NCBI GenBank assembly: GCA_004009845.1
Contig: RMBW01000058.1
Span: forward strand, 1 to 64,000
Length of the DNA stretch: 64,000 nucleotides
Direction: 5' to 3'
DNA from: Davidsoniella eucalypti
Lineage: Eukaryota; Ascomycota; Sordariomycetes; Microascales; Ceratocystidaceae
This document shows, piece by piece, positions 37,145 to 48,661 of the stretch (positions are counted from its first letter, which is position 1; every line of letters starts with the position of its first letter). The notes beneath the pieces were generated by a model. The model searched no databases, was not told where the DNA came from, and saw only the letters and a program-made list of their open reading frames with translations. A program made the position numbers and the translations under genes.

Positions 37145-38289
37145 GCGCGCAAGTGATGTGATCGGCGGAGATGCATCATGTGTAATCTATCCTATTAATT
37201 TCTATTACGGCAATATAAACATGGGGTTATATATAGGGATGGATGGCTCTTTTGTAAAGAGCATGCACAGTGTATGATACGGGGACTACGGCGTTCGGAT
37301 TGGTAGCTAGACGGAGTTGTCACTATGGCTGCTGGTTTGCTTTAGTGCTTTAGTACGTTTTAATACAATATAAATCAATTTCCTTTTCCTTCCATGTATA
37401 CAATTATTTACATGTCATCAATTCTTTTGCATTTCAAGTGGCTATTTAGTGGTAGCAGGATTAGCAAACTGCATTATAGCTGCAGCTGGCCATTTTAAGG
37501 TTCTTCTGGGGGTGTTTGTTGTAGCATCAAGCAAGACAAGACCAAGGCCAATCTGGCGTTAGAGTATGCGAGATTTCTAGACCGAAAGAGTTAGCGATAC
37601 AGTAAATATTACATATACATCTGTAGATAAGTACATAACATATGCTGGCCATCTATTGAAATAGGCGCCACATGTGTGGCGTTATAAGTAAATGATTGCT
37701 GGATAATCGTGTACATATATGTAAATAATGAAATCAACTGAATTCAGATGGACCCACTCTAAGCTGCTTTTAGCGGAAGGTGCTAGCAGCAATTAGTTAG
37801 AGAGCTACAACTAGTATTACTATTACGGTGATTGCGGAAATATAGGCCTGCCTTGCTGTCCTCAACTTTGGTTTTTCGAAGCTTAAAATCGCTACCATAT
37901 CTTTTTTTTGCCTCTGGCCTCAAGAGCGGCAAGGATCACGGATTGGAAAGCTGTTATCTTCTCAATATTGCTTTATTTATTTTCTCATCATCAGCACCTT
38001 CCGGGACCAACTCTTACAGCTGGTCTCTCGATCAAAAACGCACCAGCCAGATCAGCAAATACTACATACTGTACTGTAGGAGTAATTACCAACTAGTGGC
38101 TGGCTGTTTAAACTGCAACCCCTCCGTCTTCCGGGGCCACCCCACGATAATTTAGGACAATAATCCCACGACGACCACCCAAGGCTATCAACAAAGACGA
38201 CACTGTCCAACTTCCACCACACTATCTTTGGCTGCTGGATGAGTTTCTACCCACGATAACCGCCTGCATATCCTCTTTACCGAATCACA
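37145..38289. other. intergenic between CCDC47 and SPF1
   Basis: CCDC47 3' region and SPF1 promoter. No gene seen; short open frames at 37832-38155 show no family signal. Confidence 0.5.
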
Positions 38290-41200
38290 ATGGCGCCGCT
38301 CGTCGACAATGCGCAGATCCAGTCGGCTGAGCTATTGACGCCGTTGCCGTTCTACCTGCACGCCTATGTCTGGCCGTTCACGATACTATGGCCTGTCTTC
38401 TTCCGCTACTATCTCGACCAGGAGATATACGACTTGCACCTTGGGTCCCAGGAATGGACCTTTGTCTGGTCGGGCCTTATCTTCTCGCTTCAGATGCTCG
38501 TTTGGTTGAGCACTAATTGGAGTGTCAACATCAAGGCTCGCTTGACGGCCACGCGCGCTAGCAGCCTCACCGATGCCAAGGCGATCAAGATCATCCCCAT
38601 CGCCAACGCCGGCGCTTCGAATATCTGCGACCTAGAGTACGACAAGGTAAGCCCTTCCTAGCATGTTGCGCTGTGGCTTGAACCAGGCTGAACTAACCCT
38701 CTCTCTGCTCTGTGATAGACTACCAAAAAGACTTCCTTCGTTTTCCAGAAGCGCCGTTTCCTTTACCACGAAGACACCAAACTGTTCGCTCCCTTCACCT
38801 TTGCTATCGACGCCGACCCTAAGCCATCCGTGGGTCACTTTGTCAACTCCAAGGGCATCAAGACTTCTGCCGATCTCAAGTCTCTAGAGGAGCATTATGG
38901 CAAAAACACCTTCGATATCCCCGTGCCTACATTCCCTGAGCTTTTCCGCGAACATGCCGTGGCTCCCTTTTTTGTGTTCCAGATCTTCTGCGTTGGGTTA
39001 TGGATGCTGGATGAATACTGGTACTACTCTTTATTCACGCTGTTCATGCTGGTCGCTTTCGAGAGCACTGTCGTGTGGCAGCGCCAGCGCACTCTTACCG
39101 AGTTCCGTGGCATGAGTCTGAAGCCCTACGATGTTTGGGCCTACCGTATCGGCAAGTGGGTTGAGGTTCAGTCTGACCACCTTCTTCCTGGCGATTTGAT
39201 TTCGATCAACCGCTCGAAGGAGGACAGTGGTGTCCCTTGCGATCTTGTTCTGATCGAAGGAACTGCTATTCTCAATGAGGCTATGCTTTCTGGCGAGAGC
39301 ACGCCTCTCCTTAAGGACTCTATCCTTCTGCGCCCCAAGGATGCCGAACTCGACCCTGAAGGTCTCGACAAGAACGCTTTCCTATGGGGTGGTACTAAGG
39401 TCTTGCAAATCACTCATGTTAGCCCCGACGAGGGTGGCGCCAAGCTCTTATCTGGCGTTCCCCGTGCCCCGGATAATGGTGCTCTGGCTGTTGTGACCAA
39501 GACCGGCTTCGAGACTTCTCAGGGTAGCCTGGTCCGTACTATGATTTTCTCTACCGAGCACGTGTCTGCCAACAATGTCGAGGCTCTGTGGTTCATTTTG
39601 TTCCTGCTGGTCTTCGCCATTGCCGCTTCCTGGTACGTTTGGGACGAGGGTGTCAAGAAGGACCGTAAGCGTTCCAAGCTTCTTCTAGACTGCATTCTTA
39701 TCGTTACGAGTGTCGTTCCTCCCGAGCTTCCCATGGAACTAAGTCTAGCTGTTAACACGAGTCTTGCTGCTCTTTCGAAGCTGGCCATTTTCTGCACGGA
39801 ACCTTTCCGTATCCCATATGCTGGCCGCATTGATATCGCTTGCTTCGACAAGACTGGCACTCTGACTGGCGAAGACCTGGTCGTTGAGGGTATTGCTGGA
39901 ACTAGCCTGTTCGATTCTGCTGTCAAGTCTGAGCGTGAGTCTGACGGCGCCCATACATATGTTTCCTCTGTCAAGAAAATCGGACTTGAGTCAACCCTTG
40001 TTCTAGCCACTGCTCATGCGCTTGTTAAGCTAGAGGAGGGTGATGTTGTCGGTGACCCTATGGAAAAAGCTACCCTGGAATCTCTAGGCTGGGCTCTAGG
40101 ACACAAAGACGTTCTTGTATCTCGTCCTCTGTCTACCTCCAAGATTGTTTCCGAAACTATCTCCGGCCAAGTTCAAATCAAGCGTCGCTTCCAGTTCTCA
40201 TCTTTGCTCAAGCGTCAAAGCTCCGTTGCTGTTGTTAAAGGTATCGATAGTGCTACAGGCCAGAAAGTCCAAGGTACCTTCGCCGGTGTCAAGGGTGCTC
40301 CCGAGACTATCCAGAAGTTCCTGTCTACTGTTCCTGAGCACTACGAAGAGACGTTCAAGTACTTCACCCGCCGTGGCTCCCGTGTTCTCGCTCTAGCCTA
40401 CAAGCAGCTCAGCACTCACGATGAGTATGGCGCTGGAAAGATCAACGATCTGAAGCGTGAGGATGTCGAGTCTGATCTGACCTTTGCCGGTTTTTTGGTT
40501 CTCCACTGCCCCTTGAAAGAGGACGCTGTTGAAGCTGTCCGCTCTCTCAATGAAAGCAGCCACCGTGTCGTCATGATCACTGGCGATAACCCGTTGACTG
40601 CTGTCCATGTTGCCCGTGAGGTTGAAATCGTTGACCGTCCCGCTTTGATTCTGGATGCCCCTGATGACAATGAAGGCAGTGACAAGATCATCTGGCGTAG
40701 CACCGACGATAAAATTAGCATTGCTGTTGACCCTACGAAGCCCATTGACCCCAAGATTCTGGCCGATAACGATCTGTGTGTTACTGGTTACGCCCTGGCC
40801 CAGTTCAAAGATAACGAAGCTGCCTTGAAGGATATCCTGCGCCATACTTGGGTCTATGCTCGTGTTTCACCTAAGCAGAAGGAGGATATTCTTCTGGGCC
40901 TAAAGGATATGGGATACTACACTCTAATGGCTGGTGATGGTACCAATGATGTCGGTGCCTTGAAGCAGGCTCACATAGGTGTTGCCCTACTGAACGGTAC
41001 CCGCGATGATCTAATCCGTATTGCTGAGCACCAGCGCAACACCAAGATGAAGGAGATCTACGAGAAGCAGTGCGGCGTGATGGAACGCTTCAACCAGCCC
41101 CGCCCTCCCGTCCCCGTTATCATTGCCCACCTGTACCCCCCTAGCCCTACCAACCCTCACTACTTGAAGGCTATCGAGCGTGAAGCTAAGCGTAAGGATA

Positions 41201-42434
41201 TGACTCTCGAGGCCTACGCCAAGGCCCACGGTGTTGCTCCTCCCGACTCTGCTTCTATTGCCGTTGCCCCTGCTACCGACTTTTCGCAGATGACCTTGAC
41301 TCCCGCTGAGCGCAAGAAGCAAGAAGCTCACCGCAAGGCCAATGAGCTGACCGACCGTCTAACTGCCTCGCTTCTTGACCCTTCTGCCATGGACGATGAT
41401 GAGCCTCCCTCGCTTAAGCTGGGTGATGCTTCCGTTGCCGCTCCATTCACTAGCAAGCTCCGTGATGTCATGGCTATTCCCAACATTATCCGTCAAGGCC
41501 GTTGCACTCTGGTTGCCACTATCCAGATGTACAAGATTCTTGCTCTAAACTGTTTGATTAGCGCCTACTCTCTGAGTGTTCTGTACCTGGAAGGCATCAA
41601 GTTCGGTGATAGCCAGTACACTATCAGTGGTATGCTGATGAGTGTCTGCTTCCTGTCTATCTCGCGCGCAAAGACCGTTGAGGGACTCTCCAAAGAGCGT
41701 CCTCAGCCAAATATCTTCAACTTCTACATTATCGGTTCGATTCTGGGCCAGTTTGCAGTTCACATTGTGACGCTGATTTACATTGCCCGCCTTTGCGATA
41801 CCATTGCGCCGTAAGTTACACCACATTAAACTGTTAACCATTAAAAAAACTAACGTGAATTTATAGTCGTGGTGACAACGTTGATCTTGAAGCCGAGTTC
41901 AAGCCTAGCTTGTTGAACAGTGCTGTCTATCTTCTGCAGCTTATTCAGCAGATCTCAACTTTTGCTGTCAACTACCAAGGTCGCCCCTTCCGTGAGTCCA
42001 TTTCGGAAAACAAGGGCATGTACTACGGTATTCTGGGCGTGACTGGTTTAGCATTTGTCTGCTCCATGGAGCTCATGCCCGAGATCAATGAGCAGATGAG
42101 TCTGGTCCCTTTCACCGACGACTTCCGTACCAAGATCACCAGCACCATGGTCCTTGATTATGCCGCCTGCTATGCGATCGAGACAGTCCTCAAGCGTATC
42201 TTCTCGGACTTCCGTCCGCGCGACATCGCCGAGCGCCGTCCCGACCAGCTAGAACGCGAGAACATACGCAAGGAGAAGGAGGCCAAGATCAAGGCCGAGG
42301 AGGATGAACGCAAGAGACTGGAGGAGATTGCCGCGATTGAGCGTAAAGTTGAAGCTCGCAAGGAACAGTTCCGCCAATGGGCGGCAGGTGGCACCGCCAC
42401 TCCGGCTGCTCCAGCTGTTGCGGCTGCCAACTAA
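38290..42434 (+). CDS. SPF1: SPF1-type P5A-ATPase (ER transmembrane-helix dislocase)
   Basis: Exons 38290-38646, 38719-41810 and 41867-42434, 1338 aa. Spf1/ATP13A1 removes mislocalised tail-anchored and moderately hydrophobic helices from the ER membrane. N-terminal hydrophobic segments typical of P5A (FYLHAYVWPFTILWPVFFRYY) are followed by PVPTFPELFREHAVAPFFVF, actuator MLSGESTP, the P5A TM4 motif SVVPPELPMELSLAVN, phosphorylation motif CFDKTGTLTGEDL (Asp496), the hinge MAGDGTNDVGALKQAHIGVAL (Gly858) and six C-terminal helices. The last exon ends in a Lys/Glu-rich coiled coil and Ala/Pro tail. Introns are 72 and 56 nt (branch CTAAC). Full length and intact. Confidence 0.97.
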
Positions 42435-43670
42435 TGGTCCTGGGCTAAGGTAGTCAAACTTGAAAAACAAAAAAAAGAAATAATTTGTTCGCTGAGGATT
42501 GAAATATTTAGAAATTCAGGTGGCTGAATAATATCTGTACGAGATAGAATCAAAAGAGATTGAAATTACTACTGACATGAACGATGTGCGCTTTCTTAAA
42601 TTTTATTTCATTGTCTTCATGGGACGATATAGCCGTAAAGATCAAGGGCATATACAGAACAGATACATATGTGCTTATTCGTAGACTATTCTAAGCTAGA
42701 TGGAGTGAAAAAAAACCCGAAGGATATTCATGTGATTTGGAGGAGAGATTTGTCTCCAAAAAATCAAGTTGCATAGAATGCCGAGATCGCATCAATGGAA
42801 GATTGTCATAAAAGGGGAGTCAATAGATGTAACTTGTACTAGTTAACTATTGCGTAGTTATATGATTATGGTATATTCAATGGTAAGAAGAAAGAGAATA
42901 TCTAGGTGAAATCGTAAAAGACCTTGATAATCTCGATCTAATACTTATTTCTTGGGAATCTGTTTATCGAGATAATTCACAATAAAACACATCTATAGCT
43001 TATTCATCTTCTTCAGCTCGTATAATTCATATAATATTCGTGACAGTCTACCCAACACATCTTATCCCTCTTAGACAAAAGAGAAGAAGATACATCAATG
43101 TTATCATTATGTAAGGAAAGTCACGATGAGGTAATCTTTTTCATACTAATTATTTGTTATCAATCTTGGATTCTTTGTAAATGTACTAATAAAAAGAATC
43201 AAGGCCAATTTATCCGGTAGACCGGAGTTTTACATCCGCCTTTTTCTTGCTTCTCTATTATGACAACGAAAAAAAACACACAGACCAAAATTCCCGACTA
43301 TTAGATTTGATTCCGGTCACAGGGAGTAATTGGGGCTTTTGTTGTATTTTTCTCATAGATATTTCACAAGTGACTTTTTTTTAATATTGAAAGATTCATC
43401 ATTCAATAAACACAAAAATAAGGGCTATGATTACACTAGAGAATCTTTCTCAATGGCTGCATGTCGCTGATAAACATGAATCCAGCAAGTAAAACTCCAT
43501 ATAAAACAGATAAAAGAAAAGATTGGTGAGGGCGGGGGTGTGTTTGTTATAGAGAGGAAGATAGTGGGGGTTTAGTAGTCAGAACAAGCTACTACTTTCT
43601 CAGTTATAGAATACAATTGAGTAAGCTGTAGGGTAATTTTTTCAAGGCTAGTTTGCGGATAAGAACTAAC
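42435..43670. other. intergenic between convergent SPF1 and malate dehydrogenase
   Basis: 1.2 kb, AT-rich, shared 3' region. No gene seen. Confidence 0.55.
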
Positions 43671-45163
43671 TTAAGAAGACTTGGGGGGGTTGGACTGGAC
43701 AAAGGCAACACCCTTGGAAATGTTCTTCTTCAGGTCAACGAAGCAGGCGTCCAGCAGCTTCTGCTCAGCGGCATCGATCTTGCCGACGGGCAGGATGTTC
43801 TTGACACCGTCAGGGCCAAGCTCGACGTTGGAGGAGAAGAAGTCGATGCCCTGGTCCTTGTACAGAGGGGACTCGACGAAAGTGGGCTCGATGACACCGG
43901 TCTCGCCCTGGGCAGCACGCAGGACAGCGTCAGCCATGCGGGCACCAGCCATGGCCATGGACAGGGTAGCGGAACCGGCACCGTCCTTGGCCTGGACGAC
44001 CTCGTCACCACCGAACTGGACGCGCTTGACCAGGTCAGCGTTAGAGGCCAGCTCGGGGTGGTTGCTCTGCGAGAACAGAGGGACAATGGTGACACCGGAG
44101 TGGCCACCAACGACGGTGATCTCCTCATCGGTGGGGTTGGTGCCCTTGATCTCGGAGACGAAGCGCGAGGCGCGGACAACATCCAGAGTGGTGACACCGA
44201 ACAATTTCTTGGGGTTGTAGACGCCCTTCAGTTTGAAGACCTCCTTGCAGATGGGGACGGTAGAGTTGACGGGGTTGGCAATAACCAGGATCTTGGCCTC
44301 GGGGCAGTGCTCTGCGCAGGCTTGGGCTAGATCGCGGACAATGGTGGCGTTGGTGTTGAACAGATCGTCACGGGTCATGCCGGGCTTGCGGGGAACACCA
44401 GCGGGGATAAGGACGACCTCGGCACCCTTCAGGGCGCTGGCCAAGCCATCATCACTGGGCTGGTAGCCCTTGACGGTGCTCTTGGTGTTGACGTGGGAGA
44501 TATCGGCAGCGACACCTATATAAGCAAAGAGGCATGGTTAGTATGCCACTTGTCTACGGCTATGGTGATGTCGAGAGAGCCTACCGGGTCCGCCACGGAT
44601 GTCGTACAGGGACAGCTCGGTGACCTTGGGGTTGAGCTTCAGCAGCAGAGACAGAGGCTGGCCAATACCACCAGCAGCACCGAGAACGGCGACCTTGGAG
44701 AGCTACAGCGGAGGATAGACAGTCAGTATATAAGCACAGCAAGTTAATGAAGTGTCGTTGTGGTAGGGCTGGACCGGACAGCTCAAGGCCATTTGCCTCA
44801 GCTGTCACCATCAAAGGAAACACCCGGCGTAGCCGAGCGTGCATTTGCAAATCTGGGGAAAGCAGCGCCAAGGGTTTCCTTCAAAAATGAATCAAAAGCT
44901 AGACAGCATCATGTCGAAGGCCAATGGCAGAATGGCTTCTAATGAGCTGACTAATCCACAGACGATCCAAAATGGAAAAGCATTGGAAGCAGCTATGCCG
45001 ATGTCCCAGAGATAATTCTATGGAAGGCCAAAGCCGGGCCAAAACAACAAAGCTAGCCGATCAAATGGACATCAGTGAATAAATAGAGGACAGATTCACC
45101 ACTCACATCACGGGCCGAGGCCGAGAAGGCGCGGCGCTGCAGAGTCGAACGGAGAGCAAACAT
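43671..45163 (-). CDS. mitochondrial malate dehydrogenase
   Basis: Exons 45163-45107, 44702-44585 and 44515-43671, 339 aa. Catalyses NAD-dependent malate to oxaloacetate in the TCA cycle. Exon 1 encodes only the cleavable Arg-rich mitochondrial presequence (MFALRSTLQRRAFSASARD), so the 404-nt intron 1 separates targeting signal from enzyme. NAD-binding VAVLGAAGGIGQPLSLLLK starts exon 2. Substrate-loop PAGVPRKPGMTRDDLF, NPVNSTVPI, GVTTLDVVRASRF and the catalytic histidine in VVGGHSGVTIVPL are all present. No C-terminal peroxisomal SKL (it ends NPPKSS), so the mitochondrial form is meant. G+C-rich codon choice fits high expression. Confidence 0.97.
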
Positions 45164-45934
45164 TGTGAAGTGCGGGCGTAGGTTTTAAGAGGAGTAAAAA
45201 AAAACAGTTGGATGTGGGATAGAAGATGTTGAAAGGGAGAGAGAAAAAAAGAAGAGGAAAAAAATAGCATGGAAAAAGAAAAAGAAAAAGTAAATACAAA
45301 GGAAGGGAAAGACGGGAGGAAGGAACTGCCTGTACTGGGGCTGTTGCTTTGCTGTTTTTTTGATGGAGTTGCAACTTCCAGCTCTGTGACTGGCAGGCGC
45401 GGGCCTTCCCAATTCATGGCGGTTGGGGGTCCAGAGACCCGCCTGCTTGAACATGAGCTTCTACAGCTAAAAAATTGCTACAACCACGTATATATAATGT
45501 ATAATGGACTGGTCGTATATTGTGTCTACCGTGCTCTTCATCTTTTGTCCAGGCTTACGGTAAGATAGCCCAATCTTACTACATATATGTGTTCTTCCGG
45601 TTGAACGAAGTTGGTTGGGTTGTTTTCTTCACTTCACCCGAACAAGCCACCATAACCAGGAGAAAAGCTCGTCTCCAATGCAACCCAGTTGGGTTATCAG
45701 GCCAATTCACAGTGTGGGTTAGTTGCTGAGAAAAGGAAAGTCGAAAAAGAACAGCCGCAAACCTAGGGTTTCCCCATGATTCCTTGTTCTTGCTTTGTAT
45801 CTAAGATGTCTTCACAAGCACAGCAATTGGCTCGTCTAGCCAGAAGCTTTTTTGAGACCTAAAGACGCAATTAAAGCACGGCCCGGGCTCACACAATTCC
45901 CTCGAAGAGCGTTCAAACTTCTCCTCTCCTTTTT
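45164..45934. other. intergenic: malate dehydrogenase upstream region
   Basis: Includes a minus-strand pyrimidine-rich stretch just upstream of the start (45185-45310), a common fungal promoter feature. No other gene seen. Confidence 0.5.
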
Positions 45935-45948
45935 AGCCCGCCAAAGAA
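45935..45948. repeat. target-site duplication, left copy
   Basis: AGCCCGCCAAAGAA, repeated exactly at 46448-46461 on the other side of the SINE; the outermost A of the right copy is ambiguous with the poly(A) tail. Confidence 0.85.
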
Positions 45949-46416
45949 ACCCCCATGGCGTAGTGGTTATACGCCTGGTCGATCTCGCAAGAGATAGTTG
46001 GTTCGAATCCAGCTGGGGCAAAACTACTACTGAAGTCTACCCTATGCTTATGGTAGTGTGTCTGAGGGTTTGGCAGCCCCTCCACTCACGAAGTTCTGCA
46101 GAAGGTAGATGCCAGGTAGTAACCATACTGTTCTAAGAGGGTTTATAGTACAAGGGGCTACAAAATGCTCGGAGGTTTTGAGGCAGGTTCCCGATGAGGT
46201 GGTTTTTCCCGGAAAGGATTAGAAGTTGAAATGCGCAGGAATAGCATATAACGAAACCATAACAAATGTTCTGTATCTCAGTGGCCTGTCACTGTTGAGA
46301 AGTAGGCTGTCATTCACCTTACATTGTATACTAGTATTAGTTCAGGGCTGTGTATCTTAGGATACCGAGGTGTTACATAGCTATCAAGAGCTCCACTTTC
46401 ACCTTAATAAAAAATG

Positions 46417-46447
<31 letters not shown>
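45949..46447 (+). mobile_element. tRNA-headed SINE-like retroelement, copy 1 (complete)
   Basis: About 499 bp between 13-14-bp direct repeats. The first ~73 nt are tRNA-like: A box TGGCGTAGTGG (45956-45966), B box GGTTCGAATCC (46000-46010), a D-stem GCGT/ACGC and partial acceptor pairing CCCCA/TGGGG, but no proper anticodon stem-loop, so it is not a working tRNA. A ~380-bp body of unknown origin follows and is shared with the minus-strand copy at 32517-32885. It ends in A-rich DNA with a final A-run of about 28. An internal Pol III promoter, 3' poly(A) and target-site duplication define a SINE mobilised by a LINE in trans. Confidence 0.88.
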
Positions 46448-46450
<3 letters not shown>

Positions 46451-46461
46451 CCGCCAAAGAA
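46448..46461. repeat. target-site duplication, right copy
   Basis: (A)GCCCGCCAAAGAA directly after the poly(A) tail, matching 45935-45948. Confidence 0.85.
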
Positions 46462-46915
46462 GCTTCTTCTTTACCATGTCTAGCATTGTAAACAAGCTAA
46501 TGATTTTAACACCGCTCTAGATTCCTTTGTTGCTAAGTCCCTGTAGCTTAGAGCAGTTTATGAGCCTAGCTCGTGGACAACTTCGGTGGACTTTCGGCAT
46601 CTTCTTTCTGCGGCTTTCGAGAAAGAAAAGAATAAAAAATAAATGGAAGAGACTTCAGGGTTCTGCTTTTGCCCCCACTTGTAAGAGTCCACGTAAATTA
46701 GGGTTTGGAGCTACACCGAGAAGCTTCCATCTTCTCCGGGTTACAGTGGACGGCGCAGAGAAGCCTGTGCCTGGCTTATGCAACGTCATCACGTAGGGAC
46801 ACGGACAATAGGATCTTTATATAGAGGGAACGCAGAATCCTGCTGTATTACAGATAGTAAGAAAAATACATAGAATATAAAACCGTTATAGCTGCTCCAT
46901 CAGTGCCCCCCCAGA
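46462..46915. other. intergenic: 3' region of Rqt4
   Basis: No gene seen; an 89-codon open frame at 46527-46796 has no family signal. Confidence 0.5.
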
Positions 46916-48661
46916 CTACTCGCCGGCCACTGCCGAATGTCCGTGTATGCCTCCATCTAAGATGACCGCCTCATTGTCGTCCCGATCGTCCTGAACACGG
47001 CGCCACTTGTTTGTCCGCTCGCGCGGTTTTCCATCATTCTCATCCTTATGGCTCGGCGTGAAGACTGGTCGGATAAGTCTACCCAGTAGCGGGTTTTTGC
47101 TAAACGTACCACCGCCAGCTTCACCCGATCTACTGAGCGCATCTAAGACGCCGTACTGGTCGTCAACCTCGCCATCTTCCTCCGAGCTTGGTGTGGCCGG
47201 CCGCTCTACCTTGGCCATCTTCTTGACCACCTTGCCACCCACCAAGTCGATGCTGATTACTTGGCGCCGCTTCTCATACTCGGGCCGTGCCTCCCATTCC
47301 ATCTCACGCAATAACTTCTGCTGTCTCTTAAGTTCCATTGCCCGCTCCTGCGGCGTCGACCACATCGACCCGCCCAGATGACCCTGTGCCATACTAACAT
47401 CAAAGTCCGCCGCCTCGTCGACAACCCGTGTACGCTGTGCATTCTGCGACTGGAACTCGAGAAGTTTATCCCGGTGTTGTCGTGCAAGTAGCATCCCGTC
47501 AGACAATGGCCCACTACGCGCCTGTGCATAGGACGAAGGGGTCGCGGCGATATCAGCACGCTTATGTGCTTCGCGGTCAGCAGCCATGCGTTCGCGGCCA
47601 CGCTCGGCACTGAGTTCCTTGAGAATCTCCTGGATCTCGGCGGGCTTCAGTAGTGGCGTGTTGCAGTAAGTGCACGGGCCGAGACCTTCTTTGATGCAGA
47701 TAACCTTGCCGCATACTTGGCAGTTAGGGGCGGCCGATTGTACGGGGTGGCGAGATCCGACACAGTTGCACTTGCTCCGCCGAGATCCAGATCTCAATGT
47801 TGGGTTCGTGGACATTTCTAGGGCACGGATGGCCGCGTCTAGATCGGATATAGCGGTGTTAGGGCCTGACATAGGTATGCCACCGGTGATGTTGACCTTG
47901 GTGGCGGGTGCGGGCGTGGAAGTTCCAGGACCCTTAGCAATAGCTGGTTTGTTCTTTTTAGGAGGGCCGTCGCTTATGACGTATCCGCCTTGAGGTTTTT
48001 GTTTCTGCTGCTTTTCAACTTTAGAAGCCGAAGTAGACGGCGCAGGTCCAGCCTTAGTAGATGTAGAAATTCCAGATGTAGCGTTGACAAAGGATTGTAG
48101 ATCAAAGGTAGAAGCTGAACTACTAGCACCAGCAATCGCTGCTGCTGGCGTAGCAGACCCCGAGCTCGTCTTTTTATTGCTGCTGGATATGTACTCAAAC
48201 TTTTCCTCGTGCTTGCTATACGCCGTGCCTGGTGTTGGGCCAGTATTCTCAACTTTGCGGGCCGGAGGTACACGAATATCAGCTTTCTTTCTCTTGGCTC
48301 TATTCTTATTAGACTTTGGCACCGCATCTATTTCCGACGTGTTTGCCGAGGCATTTGCTGAAACGGCAGCTGAAGAAGCTACAGTAGCAGAGGCAGAGGC
48401 TGTAGTATTTTTCTGGTTCTTTGCTGGCCGCGACTGTGATTGCGCGCGAGACTGGGAGGCCGAGCCAGCCGCTGAAGAAGCAGGGGCTTGACGTCTAGCA
48501 TTGAATGAGGATATGAATGAGTGGACGTCAGAGGAGTCGCCGAGAAGATCCTGAAAATGGTTCGCAGCTTGTTCCTTGGATAACGTTTCGGCATAGGCTA
48601 AGACTTGCCTCAAGTCCTCTTCTGGCAGCGGAAGTAGCCGTGCTAATTGATGGATAGACAT
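46916..48661 (-). CDS. Rqt4/TRIP4-type zinc-finger protein (ribosome quality-control trigger complex)
   Basis: Single exon, 581 aa, start ATG 48661 (MSIHQLARLLPLPEEDL). TRIP4/ASC-1, Rqt4 in yeast, works with the Slh1/ASCC3 helicase to split collided, ubiquitinated ribosomes. The N-terminal ~60 residues form a CUE-like helical motif (DLRQVLAYAETLSKEQAANH). A long low-complexity Ala/Ser/Lys linker follows. The C2HC5-type zinc finger lies at about residues 290-335 (SKCNCVGSRHP, PNCQVCGKVIC, LGPCTYCNTPL). Then come the conserved LLEFQSQNAQRTRVVDEAAD and SMWSTPQERAMELKRQQKLL segments. Unlike animal TRIP4 it has no ASCH domain, as expected for fungal Rqt4. Confidence 0.88.
   Translation of the reverse strand: MSIHQLARLLPLPEEDLRQVLAYAETLSKEQAANHFQDLLGDSSDVHSFISSFNARRQAPASSAAGSASQSRAQSQSRPAKNQKNTTASASATVASSAAVSANASANTSEIDAVPKSNKNRAKRKKADIRVPPARKVENTGPTPGTAYSKHEEKFEYISSSNKKTSSGSATPAAAIAGASSSASTFDLQSFVNATSGISTSTKAGPAPSTSASKVEKQQKQKPQGGYVISDGPPKKNKPAIAKGPGTSTPAPATKVNITGGIPMSGPNTAISDLDAAIRALEMSTNPTLRSGSRRSKCNCVGSRHPVQSAAPNCQVCGKVICIKEGLGPCTYCNTPLLKPAEIQEILKELSAERGRERMAADREAHKRADIAATPSSYAQARSGPLSDGMLLARQHRDKLLEFQSQNAQRTRVVDEAADFDVSMAQGHLGGSMWSTPQERAMELKRQQKLLREMEWEARPEYEKRRQVISIDLVGGKVVKKMAKVERPATPSSEEDGEVDDQYGVLDALSRSGEAGGGTFSKNPLLGRLIRPVFTPSHKDENDGKPRERTNKWRRVQDDRDDNEAVILDGGIHGHSAVAGE

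Noticed and set aside
43653..44330. Long plus-strand open frames opposite malate dehydrogenase
   Set aside because: Antisense shadow of a G+C-rich, highly codon-biased gene; no family match.
44703..45106. Intronic C/D snoRNA in malate dehydrogenase intron 1
   Set aside because: TGATG- and CTGA-like words occur, but not as a paired C/D box with terminal stem at proper spacing.
45949..46021. A second functional tRNA gene
   Set aside because: A and B boxes are perfect, but there is no 5-bp anticodon stem with a 7-nt loop and positions 1-72 and 2-71 do not pair. TSD and poly(A) show it is a SINE head.
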